A stretch of 64,000 bases of DNA, from positions 36,754,429-36,818,428 of the forward strand of contig OX485804.1 of assembly GCA_950295325.1 (NCBI GenBank). The letters run 5' to 3'. The DNA is from Polytrichum commune. Its lineage: Eukaryota; Streptophyta; Polytrichopsida; Polytrichales; Polytrichaceae. Both the position numbers and the translations under genes were made by a program. Below are positions 32,721 to 45,176 of this stretch, in pieces. A model generated the notes under the pieces. It was not told where the DNA came from, made no database searches, and was given only the letters and a program-made list of their open reading frames with translations. Position 1 is the first letter of the stretch, and the number at the start of each line of letters is the position of its first letter.

Positions 32721-33854
32721 ACGTCGGATTGCTTTGAAGTTGTTTACTTATTCATTTACGTAGATGATTTGACTATAAAAATAGCATCAACCCCTCCAAA
32801 CTAGTATAACAAGAAAACGGTAGAACCGTGAGGCTCTGTCCTTTATTATGAAAGACTATAATTGTAGTTGTCCACTTTGCTCATGCCAATTCATGGCTAT
32901 TCACTATAGCAAACCTTTCTTGGATTTTGTGCACCTTCTTCTCAAATACAGGTCAAGGATTGAAGCTACTCATTTATCACTCAATTTTTTAAAAATAAAT
33001 AATCAAGAACTACCGAAATAACTATAGTTAACTAGATTTCTTTCAATGCATTTTAGGGAGCACTTATATATATATATATAAAAACTATAGTTAACATCCA
33101 CATTACATAAAGTGGACCAAAAATAACAAGAACAAGTAACGTCCAAGTGTGAACACAAAGTGGTTAGGAAATTTGCTCTTGAAACGAAGAAGTTGATGCA
33201 TAGTCTCTGTCCTATAGACAGAGCCAACAAAGTCAAATTGAAATGAACCAACCCTAAATTAGCATAAGAACATATGGCTGGAACAAATGCACCCTCAAGG
33301 TTGACGGGAAACTTATTTTTGACTAGAGCCCATTCATCCACGATGGATGAGTTTACACGGACGCCACAAACCCCAAGCCCAAGGACCACCAATCATATAC
33401 TACATGTCACCGAAGAGATAGTTTTGGCCATACAGTTGTTTTCGCAAGGGAAGCTTCTCATTGGCGGGCAAGTTATTCATCATAATCCTTTCCAGGCTCT
33501 TATCTCGGCACCATACGAATCATCCACTTACTGTAATCCTCCACTAGCTTCTATTTTAGTCGTATTTAAATAGTATTATACAATGAATATCGCACTTACA
33601 AATATCTGAGCGAATAAAATCTAGTTTAGTGGACGGATTGGGTAGCCTACACTCTAGCCTCAGGGACTCGAGATTCATGTATGTTATGTAATGAGTCCCC
33701 AAGGCTTACAAAGAGCAGGGCTATGGGGTGGCCAGTGTTTGTTTGTGGTCCATGTTTTAAGGGGGGGGGGGGGGGGGTTGGATTGAGGTGGGCCCCACTC
33801 GTACGTTTGGGGCAGCCCGAGCTTGAATACGGGCAGGATGAAGAATCCACCGTT
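32721..33854. other. Non-coding stretch with TA and poly-G tracts
   Basis: No gene recognised. It contains a TA run near 33068-33080 and a 17-base G tract at 33761-33777 followed by a moderately GC-rich segment. Confidence 0.6.
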
Positions 33855-34452
33855 GGATGAGAAACATCCAATGCGGTGGCCCGGCATGTGTGTTCCGTGT
33901 TTCCCCCTTCCCTTCTCCGGCTCTTATCATGAAACGGTGGGACGTGCCTAATTCGATTACTTATCTTAAGTGGACACTTATGTTTGAGTTGTGTGCAGTT
34001 TTGGTGTGGTTCCAAGAACAGGTACAAGAAGGCATGTGTTTTTGAAGAGATTGGATTGCAAATGTTGACCAGTATGAGCGTAATTGGGAGAGCTTATATG
34101 ACCATTTAACGACCATGAGAATCTTCACTTTGACAATGAATGAGATATTCATTGGATGAGAAACATCCAATGCGGTGGCCTAGCTCGTGTGTTCCGTGTT
34201 TCCCCCTTCCCTTCTCTGGCTCTTCTCATGAAACGGTGGGATGTGCCTAATTCGATTACTTATCTTAAGCGGACACTTATGTTTGAGTCGTGTGCGGTTT
34301 TGGTGTGGTTCCAATAACGGGTACAAGAAGGCATGTGTTTTTGAAGAGATCGGATTGCAAATGTTCACCATTATGAGCGTAATTGGGAGAGCTTATATGA
34401 CCATTTAATGACCATGAGAATCTTCACTTTGATAATGAATGAGATATTCATA
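33855..34452. repeat. Two-copy tandem duplication, 299-bp unit
   Basis: 33855-34153 and 34154-34452 align end to end with a few percent differences; each starts GGATGAGAAACATCC and ends GAGATATTCAT. The short ORFs within are non-coding shadows. Confidence 0.9.
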
Positions 34453-34899
34453 TGAGTTCATAATTGCTATAAGGAAAAGTGGCTATGGCCTTGATTTGGA
34501 TTTGCTAACCATCTTGTAATAATTGTTTGTCTCATCGCCTAGGAGAACTACGTGGTTAGAAAAAAGTATTCAAGATTCATCTACATTAAGCATATGAACC
34601 ATGGGGAAAGAAGCAACACTTGTAGGTGAACCTGAATCGATATGTGGATAGTTGCATGTAACAAGTAGCGACACTCATCTCAAATAGGCTAATCACTCCA
34701 ACACATAGACTCATGAGAATGGAACATAACATTACACAACTCCTTGGTTACGTTCCGTGAGACCAAGCTTCACATGAGCATAATCATCCTTTTATTTTGG
34801 GATTCCCCATTTATGGGAAGCATTCATGTGGTATATTGTAAACATTTGACAAGCAAATGCCAACTGTCATAGTATCTAATCACAATCTCTTTCTTTAGA

Positions 34900-36110
34900 A
34901 AAAAACCCATCATGTAGCTGCTCAATAATGTTATGAAAGGTGGTTGACCACCTTCATAGCATCCTCCTTAATGTCATTCCTCTTATATCCCAAAACCCTA
35001 GGGAACGGATATTCTCAATGTAAATCTCACTCCTTATTGTCAGATTTCCCTCCCATTTATCACGATTTAGCCTTGCTCATCGTTGGATCCTCCAGCGGAA
35101 GCACTTCAATGTTTGTGGTACTTAGTGTCGCAAATTCTATTTGCAAAGGGCCTAAACTAGATGCCTAGAGTTCTCAAAGTGTCACGCCCGCTATTTACCA
35201 ATATGATACCATTCGTCAACATAAGCATCTTCTTCAAGTGAAAAAATATCTACATTAGGACACTTAGAGTAGCAGATTGGGGTACATTAGACGATGATCT
35301 TGCATTTTAGTATGCAAGGCGAAGATATTTTTGAGGGTACTAGTGGCAAGTGTCATGTGTTCACATTTTAGTATGCAAGAGGAAGATGATATTCTTGAGC
35401 ATACTAATGCCAAGTGTCATTTGTGTACACTTTAGTCAACTTGTTGACCACTGCATACCATAGGCACACACCTCATAACATTATTGAACATATTCATGCC
35501 AAGACAAGGGGATGGACTCTTCATTGGAAACCTAAATGATGTGCGTGGGTGACTATGAAATCAAACCTTTGTTTATGGGAAATTTATAGAGAAAATAAAT
35601 GTATACGTACTAACAATAGGTTGGAAAACAAACTCATGTATGTATACCAAGCTTTTCAATTTAATGTGATAAATGCCTCCACTACATACACAAAATATAA
35701 ATCATTAAATAAATAGGCCTTTATTACATACATAGTCCACTTTCTCTTCCCAATGAGCAAGTCATTAAACTAGTTTCTATCCATAGAATACGACTCATAA
35801 TAATTTGACCATAAAACGTACATCATTCGGATAAAACTAGCACATCTATTGTAAAATAATTCTTTAAACCTTAGGGGGGCCTTTTGTACATATACCTTTA
35901 TTTAAAGAATCGTAAGAGCCTTTTTAAATGTACACACTACATAAACTCAATACATGTCCCTTATGTATATTGTGTACACTAATGCCTCAAACAATACCCC
36001 TTTCTACACTCACATTGTTTCTTACATGGTATGAAGAGTTCCCCCCCCCCCCACAAGATGTCCAAAATAACATGTTGGTGTTATAATTGTGACATGTTAA
36101 TCCTTCTATA
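34900..36110. repeat. Dispersed repeat block (family copies elsewhere in the window)
   Basis: Three sub-blocks have relatives here. Around 34970-35070 resembles 57690-57780. 35120-35480 resembles 48880-49270 in inverted orientation. 35505-36060 resembles 60180-60745 in direct orientation (shared AATGCCTCCACTACATACACAAAAT and TAGGCCTTTATTACATACA). They look like parts of one or more non-autonomous transposons. No coding capacity seen. Confidence 0.65.
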
Positions 36111-38197
36111 AGTGTCCAACAATGACATAAATTGTATCACAAGACAACATTACCTCTACCAATGGTCAAAGACTTACATATTAAGTATCCTTCTTTATGT
36201 TCAGTCCTCCTTTTTGACGGGTCCACCTTCATTTCATTTGACGGGTTGCTTTCATTTTTTTTAAAGTTTATTTTGTTTGTCTTTTAATGTGATAGACAAC
36301 ATCAAAAACTACCTTTCAAATGCGATGACTCAAATATTGCCCTCTAATCCATATTCTCCACCTCTGTCCTACATAATGTTACTTGCATCAAAGCATCCAA
36401 AGTGTCCAACTTTAATGAAGCTCGCTGGTGGCTCTTGATAGCATTTTGTTTTGAAAATCCCCTTTTATTAAATTGTAATACTAGCAGGAAATGACAAGTA
36501 AATTTGTCAAAGTTTCATGAGATGTAGCCAACTAGTATACCACTTTTTGTTGATGCCCCCACAAAATTGCCATGCCTCATACGATGATTTGTTTTCACAT
36601 TCATGCCTCAAAGTTTCTAGAAACTCAAGCAACTCAAATCTACTTGCATCACTTTCAATTTGCATCAATCGAAATTTTATGATCAATCTCTCCAACCATT
36701 GCTCTAACATAGTTATACAAACTTCTTTATCACTTGGATAATACTATGGATTGATTTTTTTTGATGTGTTGAACACAAGTAAATCATGAAACTTTATGTA
36801 TAAATAAGGTATAACAATAAATAATGTGCTATGATTTACAAACATACTATGGCCGGAATTGTGGAACGATCATCAAGCATAACTTTTTTCGACGAGAGTT
36901 TACCCATATCAAGATTGAAGCATAATTATGAAGAAGATGACATTTTAGTTGATTGAAAAATAGTTTAGTGGCCTAATGATAGTTTGCATCAAATTTATTC
37001 ATAGTAAGCAAGATGTACTGATTATTAACCTTTTAGTTAACCCCGCTTGGCTTCGCCCCTGCTAATTGCTCCTAAACACCTATTTCACAACAAACTATCA
37101 ATGAATGGGGAGAACCAACCACTAGTTACAAATAAACCAATTAAGTTTCATGTAACTAGTTGAAGTTAAAGACTTTACGGATTATCCTCAATTCAATAAT
37201 GAAAAACCAAAAAATCACAATATGTAACCATTTGGACTTAGAAACACTAGGGTTTTGACCGATTATGCCCAAAATCCTTCCCGGGCACTGCAAACTATAT
37301 CTATGACTTGGAGGTGATTCATAGTTGAGTTTGAGGAATAACCAGTTGAAGTTCAAGATTTCAAAAGAAGAAAGAAAAACTGAAAGATCACAACATATAA
37401 CCAGCTAGACTTCGAAACACTAGGATTTTTATTGATTATGTTCATAAATTTGTCCAGACATTACAGACTATAACTGAGACTTGAACATGATTGCTCCTTT
37501 GAGGATCATGTAAATTACTTTGCTACATACATATTATCTCTCGTCACTATCACAATCACATTGAAAACTCAACATAAACTCAAATCGGGTTTAGTTAGGT
37601 CTCACTTACAAATGTCGAAGTTGACTCATATCTCCTAAGTCACTATGAAATCAAAGCATGGCTTATGTATATATATATATATATATATATCATGGGATAC
37701 AATATTGTTTGCCCATAGTTATGTGATATGGTTGACGGATAATGATTGGGGAGACCTTTCTTTTGATAGGATGATTTGTTTTCCCCTTTCCGTGTGACGT
37801 GTATTTTTTCATTTATTTATTTATTTTTGACGGACAAGATTAAATTTAGACTTTATATGCCTTTCTTTTGGCTTGTGACAGGTGCAAAAGAAGCCTTGTT
37901 TATGTTCGTCCAATTAGGATATGCAACTTGGCTTCACGTAGATGAGGATTGGAACTCATGGATGAAGCTCAAGGATTGAGGCAATTAATTTTATTTATTT
38001 AACATCATTGATGCCAAGAAAACTTGACGTCATTTTGAAGACTCTTGGTCACTTTTAGATTTTCCTATGACAGGTCCCGGAACGATTTTGATTCAATCTC
38101 TCCAATGCAAAGTGGTTGTAAAACACCGTAGTTTGCAACACCACATCCCAACCAAGACACTCAAAGTTCCTCTCGCGATAAGAGGACTTGCCTTATT
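36111..38197. other. Non-coding stretch with TA microsatellite
   Basis: No gene recognised. A TA dinucleotide run lies at about 37668-37691. Two related phrases around 37140-37270 and 37330-37450 (TTAAAGACTT..AAAAACCAAAAAATCACAATATGTAACC and relatives) suggest a degenerate local duplication. Confidence 0.5.
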
Positions 38198-38202
38198 CCA
38201 CT
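38198..38202. repeat. Target-site duplication CCACT of solo LTR (left)
   Basis: Matches CCACT at 40272-40276 exactly. Confidence 0.85.
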
Positions 38203-40271
38203 TGTGAGCCAAATTTTTGGTCATTTAATTTAACTATAGGCTGATGGTGGAGAAGTGGATGGAATCCATCCACTGGGATGAAGATAGTTGAACTATAGGA
38301 AGTAGTTAGAACTATAGGCACGGGCTTAGGTGCCCTTAGGTAGTTAGGATAACTATCGTCTTCCTCGCCTCCGTAAGAGGGTTGGCGAGGATGGCAAAGG
38401 CAGACATTACTCAGATAGCTTGAGCGCATCGTAGAACTAATAGTCTTGTCTCCCTCAGCACCGCATTTGGGCGAGGTCTATTGTTGAACTATCTTCCGAA
38501 GTAAAACTTGGTGTTCGGAGCAGTGATTGCAAGACACTGTTTGCTACGGAAGTTTATTTCTGAATTTTGAGTTATGATGAACGGCCGAGAATGGTCGAAC
38601 TATTGTCTTGCGTAGTGTGATTGCTTGTGAGTCTGGATAACTATTGTCTGTAATCGAAATAGTGATGAACTGAGGACGTGATTGAAAGTATGAGTGAACC
38701 AGAGAGGATGAAGCCATGTGGGCAGAGATTGGATTAATCTGAGATTGAAGAGGAGAGATTCAGGGATTAAGAAAGAGGGATGAACTGGAGAGTGCTAATT
38801 GTGTGCATTCAGATCAACGTGAGTAAGTAAGTATTGGGAGAGAAGGTGTGAATAAAGAGTGATGGAGAATGTGAGTGAATAAGATGAATCACGATAAGCG
38901 AGTAAATGAATAATCTGAGAGGGAAGAGAAATCGAGAAGAGAAACTATTGGCGAGTGATATTGGCAATTGTGCAACCATCATTGGATGAGAGGACTGGTA
39001 CATAGTTGAATTGATTGAAACTGCAAGTCCAGAGGGTAATCGATTGACCTTATGAGTGACTTGTGTTCGGATTGAGAAGTATATCCTGAAGAGAAGATAA
39101 AATGTAATGAGAGGTTTACCAAGAGTGAAGAAGTGTACAACTATGAGCACACAAACCGAACGATCATAGTTAAACTATCGTTTGAGTGAGAGGGTGACTG
39201 AGATTGATAAGAGTAAGTGGAAGAAAACTATAATCTCCCTGAGAGAGGGGTTGCCGAGAATAGATGAAGAGGGAGAGAAAGAGAGAAGGCCAAGTGTCAG
39301 CAGAGCGTTAACTGGGATCGATATTGTGTAACTATTGGCTATGGTGGAATTCTCTATAGGCTGTAAGGGGAGGCCGAGAGGACAAGAGTCAGACCATTGT
39401 GTGGAATGATTAGTGTTAACCTGAGGAAGGTAGGAAGAAATTAAAGGAATATTGCTTAGCCGTAAGAGATCATAGTTGAAATATGAACTTAGGCTGATAG
39501 GTTTATAATTGGGAAGAATGGAATTTAAGAGAGAATCTCAATCAACTGAAGTGATGAGAAATCGCTTATGATCAGTTGATTAGAGGAATGAGTAAGGTTT
39601 GTAAGAAAGATTGAATGCAAGCAAAATAAAATTAACTTTGGATTATAAAGAAAACCTAGGCATAAGTTAATTCAATTTTGATCGGAGTTGTAATCGATAA
39701 TTAGCCAAGAGATTAGATCTTTGAGTATGGAATGTGATTTAACCCATTCAACTATTATCTTGTGTGTTACCCTGGTTGTTGTTGTTGTAGGTTGTGCAGG
39801 GCGACCAAGACTATAGCTTGACTGATAATGGTTAATTGCATAAGTTGTGAGTAATGATTAAATCGGGAATTAAGGAATAAACAATTGTCTTGTATTGGAA
39901 TTAACTTGGACCAAGTAATGAAGGAATTGTTTTGAATTGAAGATGCATTGGCCAATGGTTATCAAAGACAATTGTGTTACTCAAAGACTATTGTTCTCTC
40001 TTGACTATTGTTCTACAAAATCTCATGACGAGATGGTTACTATTGAGACTGACACACATACCCTACTGAATGAGATACAGTGAGAGGAAACCAAGAGAGA
40101 AAGAGAGTGAAAGACATACCAGTCATGTTTTAGAGTGAAGATAGCAACCCTTTGGTCTAATTAAGGAACTATGAAGTGACAAATGCCTGTAATAGACACC
40201 AGTTAAGTCTTCCTTGAGAGTCTGTACCCTGGGTTTTTGGGTTATTTAAGTGAGAGCAAAACCTAACTACA
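38203..40271 (+). mobile_element. Solo LTR of a second Athila-like family
   Basis: A 2069-bp LTR flanked by a perfect 5-bp duplication (CCACT). It begins TGTGAGCCAAATTTTTGGTCA, which aligns with TGTAATACCAATTTTCTGGCCA of the young LTR. It ends with a CCCTGGGTTTT..GAGAG..ACCTAACTACA segment matching that LTR's end. The middle is highly diverged. No PBS or coding region follows, so this is the product of LTR-LTR recombination. It contains at least a dozen AACTAT(A/C/T)G motifs (38234, 38292, 38312, 38352, 38487, 38605, 38641, 38945, 39172, 39229, 39333, 39752), echoing the CTATAG palindromes of the young LTR. Confidence 0.88.
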
Positions 40272-40276
40272 CCACT

Positions 40277-41690
40277 CCACTACTTATTCCACTCCACTAG
40301 TGCGATCTCTTGTAAAAAATAAACGCCCATAGTGGATACTTGCAGGGCTCAAGACCCTTGATGTGCTCAAATGGTCTCATGAGAAATTTCAATCAAAACT
40401 AACAAATCCATGAGTTATGTAAAATTGATATCATAAGATTTAGATATGATAAATGAGCTTTTCTTGTAATCAAAATTGGTCACACGGGCCCTCCAAAGTG
40501 TATAGAGCTCAATCGATGGATTGCATATTGTAGTCATTAGAATTGTCATATGTATCCATTTTGAAATATTTACCTAGTTGGTCAACTTTGTTGGATGTCC
40601 TATGGAAACTTCATTTAGTGGCAATAAGTTAGTTCCCCCTCTCATGCCAAAATGAAAGTGAATTAAAGAAGGGATCCATCATATGACAAAAGTGAAGTAT
40701 TCTTTAGCCACCTGACTCAACTGTAGCGGCTTTTGATTGCTCCAATGCAACAACTACTAGCCAAGGTTGCTCTCTTGTACGTGGGCACGAAGTCATCTTT
40801 CATTCTTCAAGGATAGGATATAAGTGTTGTGGTGACTAACCTACTTGACAATCATCTTCCATTCTCAAGTATATAATTGTTTCAATGACAACCTATTTGC
40901 AAGCACTACTAGGATCATGCCCCATGTAGACAAACACTGGAAAATACAAATACCAAATTCAAAATATGTACCCTAAAACAATGATTATTTACTCAAATTT
41001 TGTAAGTATCACTATTCACTGCTCATGTGTTACCGCTCACCGCTCATCGCTCATGTCTTAGCTTCCATCTTTTGAGCACATAGTTTGATCCCATCGTAAG
41101 ATGATGATTATTATTATTATTCCAGTTTATGTTCATAATTTCAAGCTTGGTAACTATCACACACCACTCAAAATCAGGTGTAAGCTTAGCCCTTTGTCAT
41201 TTGAAGAGGTTTATGTGATCGCTTCCAATCGTAGTTGAAGAGTGAAGGTATCTAGTGCGGATACATTTGTCAGACATAGTGGGCCTTCATCCAACTGATG
41301 GCCTATAAGCAACAAACAAGGAATGGGGAAACATAAGGATGCACTTTACATTTCAATACTCACACTCATGTTTGAGATGTTTGATCTTGGAAAGAAAGAA
41401 GAAAACATGGGTTACAACTTCCTTTCTAGCGAAGGTTTCTAATTCATATTTTAGAACATCTTCGATTTGAGTTGAAACTGTAACACGTGGGCTATCATGA
41501 GGTCCAGGGTGGGTTCCAATTGGAGTCTACATCTAGAAAACCTTGGAGGGTCCAATATACCCTTTTGTGGCCCTCACTGTTGGACTCAAGATTGGACCCA
41601 AGCTTGTCGAAGACCGGTTTCTTAAACTCGGAGGCTTAAAAAATTTCTCGAGTGGGGATTGTCAAGATTTGACATAAATGCAATGTTGCA
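40277..41690. other. Non-coding stretch, nothing recognised
   Basis: AT-rich, no conserved ORF. Contains short duplications such as CCGCTCACCGCTCATCGCTCATG near 41035 and a TTA trinucleotide run near 41108. Confidence 0.5.
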
Positions 41691-41700
41691 TTAAAGCCAC

Positions 41701-43332
41701 AACGTTTTCTCATACATCGGATATGAACCCTAGTATAAGTTCTTTTGAATCCAAAGCTTTGCTCTCGACCAAAAGGAATCGCTCAATTGTAGCCACAACG
41801 TTTTCTCATACATCGGATCCGAACCCTAGTATAAGTTCGTTTGAATCCAAAGCTTTGCTCTCGACCATAAGGAATCGCTCAATTGTAGCCACAACGTTTT
41901 CTCATACATCGGATCCGAACCCTAGTATAAGTTCTTTTGAATCCAGAACTTTGCTCTCGACTATAAGGAATAGCTCAATTGTTGCCACAACGTTTTCTCA
42001 TACATTGGATCCGAACCCCAATATAAGTTCTTTTGAATCCAAAGCTTTGCTCTCGACCATAAGGAATCGCTGAATTGTTGCCACAACGTTTTCTCATACA
42101 TCGGATCCGAACCCTAGTATAAGTTTGTTTGAATCCAAAGCTTTGCTCTCGACCATAAGGAATCGCTCAATTGTAGTCACAACGTTTTCTCATACATTGG
42201 ATCCGAACCCTAGTATAAGTTCTTTTGAATCCAAAACTTTGCTCTCGACTATAAGGAATCGCTGAATTGTTGCCACAACGTTTTCTCATACGTTGGATCC
42301 GAACCCCAATATAAGTTCTTTTGAGTCCAAAGCTTTGCTCTCGACCATAAGGAATCGCTGAATTGTTGCCACAACGTTTTCTCATACGTTGGATCCGAAC
42401 CCCAATATAAGTTCTTTTGAGTCCAAAGCTTTGCTCTCGACCATAAGGAATCGCTGAATTGTTGCCACAACGTTTTCTCATACATCGGATCCGAACCCTA
42501 GTATAAGTTCGTTTGAATCCAAAACTTTGCTCTCGACTATAAGGAATCGCTCAATTGTAGTCACAACGTTTTCTCATACATTGGATCCGAACCCTAGTAT
42601 AAGTTCTTTTGAATCCAAAGCTTTGCTCTCGACCATAAGGAATCGCTCAATTGTAGCCACAACGTTTTCTCATACATCGGATCTGAACCCTAGTATAAGT
42701 TTGTTTGAATCCAAAGCTTTGCTCTCGACCATAAGGAATCACTCAATTGTAGTCACAACGTTTTCTCATACATTGGATCCGAACCCTAGTATAAGTTCTT
42801 TTGAATCCAAAACTTTGCTCTCGACTATAAGGACTCGCTGAATTGTTGCCACAACGTTTTCTCATACGTTGGATCCGAACCCCAATATAAGTTCTTTTGA
42901 GTCCAAAGCTTTGCTCTCGACCATAAGGAATCGCTGAATTGTTGCCACAACGTTTTCTCATACATCGGATCCGAACCCTAGTATAAGTTCGTTTGAATCC
43001 AAAACTTTGCTCTCGACCATAAGGAATCGCTCAATTGTAATCACAACGTTTTCTCATACATCGGATCCGAACCCTAGTATAAGTTCTTTTGAATCCAAAA
43101 CTTTGCTCTCGACCATAAGGAATCGCTGAATTGTTGCCACAACGTTTTCTCATACATTGGATCCGAACCCCAATATAAGTTCTTTTGAGTCCAAAGCTTT
43201 GCTCTCGACCATAAGGAATCGCTCAATTGTTGCCACAACGTTTTCTCATACATCGGATCCGAACCCTAGTATAAGTTCTTTTGAATCCAAAGCTTTGCTC
43301 TCGACCAAAAGGAATTGCTTGATTGGAGAGTT
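41701..43332 (+). repeat. Satellite array: 17 copies of a 96-bp unit
   Basis: Units start with AACGTTTTCTCATAC at 41701, 41797, 41893 and so on to 43237, every 96 bp exactly, with no indel in any of the 17 units. Differences fall at a few sites: CATCGG/CATTGG/CGTTGG, TTGTAGCC/TTGTAGTC/TTGTTGCC, CCTAGT/CCCAAT. Units 5-7 match units 11-13 and unit 9 matches 14, a higher-order repeat; unit 8 is an extra near-copy of 7. As 96 is divisible by three, repetitive ORFs appear on both strands, but stop codons (CGCTGAATTG) recur, so protein coding is unlikely. The array ends about 1.8 kb before the ACR9-like start codon. Confidence 0.95.
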
Positions 43333-45176
43333 TATTTTGCTTTGGACCCTAGTGTAAAGCCACCCTAAGGAATAAATCCCGGGTATGCGATGGATGAGAA
43401 AATGGGAGGGTGGATGAAAAGGGGTGAGGCACGGGCATCGGGGGGCACGAGGCACGGGGCTTATGCTGGCCTGGAATTAGGGTTGTAGCGGTGGAGATGG
43501 ATATGGAGATTAGAGGTCATGAGATCGGAGCGGGCCCAAGGAGCGTGCAGTGGGCGGGAGAAACGGGATCTAAAACCGAGGATTGAAGGAAATAAGTGCA
43601 ACAGACGGACGTCGAGGTTGCGAGGATTCAGATATGCGAGGACTCGTGGGAGTTAGTTCATGATGCCAAGGACTTGAGTTAACGAGTTTATTAGAGTAGG
43701 CAGAACGCGGCGAACGGGTTGGCGGCACGAGTTTGTTTCTATTTGCCATGCGAGCTGCCATGTGTAGAGTGGAAGGCTTGCTAATTTCTCGTCTTCCTCC
43801 ATGCTCCTCGTGCGCCCTGGCAACTTCAACAACTGGTCGACGTGGAAGTGGAAGTTATGGAGCCCGCGGTGACGAGGAGTAGGAAGCCGTAGTTTTTGCG
43901 CGCGAGAGGTAGAGGAGTTGGAGTGGATATGGAATTGGTGACTCTTGTAAGGACGGGCGAGTGGGAGTTGAACGGACGAGGGGGAGGACGAGGGCGAGGG
44001 CGGGGACGGAATCCGAGTCGATGGCTGCTTGGTGCAGGTGTAGGTCGCGGAGTGTGTTCTGTTTGCAGCTTCCCGCTGTCTTCGCAGCTGTTAGTGCAGG
44101 AAAGCCTCAGTCGTAGCTGAATTCCATCCAGAAGGTGCGTCAGGTTTTCTGGAGGCGGTAATAGATAGGTAGACAGATGAATGTCGTTTAGTTTGAGGAA
44201 TAAACACGATCCACATGCCTGTGATACTCCTTTAAATGTTCCTACTGCGGACGCACAACATTTAGATCAACCGTTGAGAACTCGGTCGCCACAAATTCTT
44301 GCCGGAGGTTGCTGGAGTCTGTAGTTTAGTCTACGTGGCAGTCTCCCTCTGAGTTGGATAGATTCGACTTATGCTAGCTGATTCTTGGTCATTAGAATGG
44401 ACACGGCAGTGTTATCAAGCAATGACAAGAATTTGGTGCGAAGGAAAGACGTCTGAACTGCTGTGTCTGTGTCTCCTAAAGGTAGTGATTATAGGAGTAT
44501 TATTCACCTTAGATAATCTCGGATGCCCGAAGCCATTCACCAGGGGAAGATTTTCTGCTATAGCCTGTCTGTAATAATTATTACAACACGAATTGCATCT
44601 AACACATAAGCTCTAAGTTGTCATTGAGAATTTTCCGCACGGAAATTGTGCATATGGTAGTTTTTACACTTCTAGAAATTGATGGTACTCTCAGTCGCAA
44701 TTCGCTTACAATTTTGTTAGAGAATCATGAACTAATTGGCATTCTGTTACCTAGTTAGATTATTATCTCAAGAAATGGATGAAGGTTACAAACTAGTACC
44801 TCCTGAATGTTACACTACAGGATATGCATCAAGCGTATGGAATTGGTACAAATCAAACTTGCATCCGATTGGTTATTGGTGAACGCCTTGTGATCGATTC
44901 ATTCTAAGCACTCCGAGTTCCTGGCGACATGGCTTTTCTTAATTCCTCTAAACATCGAAATAAAGATTTGACAGCATGCATGATCAGGATGTATTATATG
45001 TGACTGTGTAGACTTTATACATCTGTATGTGACCTGCTTTCATGGTACATTGCTGTTATGTTTATATCTATTGATGTTATTTTCTGATAGGAGCAGATTG
45101 TATACCGGAAATAAGGCTCGAAGCATAAGCGCATGTTGCTTTTTCTTCTTTTTCGCAGGTGATACGGTGAGCAATC
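43333..45176 (+). promoter_or_regulatory. Promoter, GC-rich leader and probable 5'UTR intron of the ACR9-like gene
   Basis: Between the satellite array and the ATG, a segment from about 43380 to 44120 is clearly GC-richer than its surroundings and includes pyrimidine-rich leader-like sequence (about 43778-43810). A donor-like CAGAAG|GTGCGT at 44134/44135 and a strong polypyrimidine-AG acceptor (TTTTCTTCTTTTTCGCAG, ending 45158) suggest a 5'UTR intron of about 1 kb, leaving 18 untranslated bases before ATG 45177. No TATA box position can be fixed. Exon/intron limits are inferred. Confidence 0.5.

Noticed and set aside
38067-38202. Solo LTR starting at TGACAGGTCCCGG (38068)
   Set aside because: No matching target duplication there. 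Starting at 38203 gives homology to the young LTR's first bases and a perfect CCACT duplication.
41701-43332. Satellite array as a CRISPR array or as a repeat-protein gene
   Set aside because: Units are contiguous without unique spacers and the genome is a plant's. Stop codons recur in the sense frame and ORFs on both strands follow simply from a 96-bp period.
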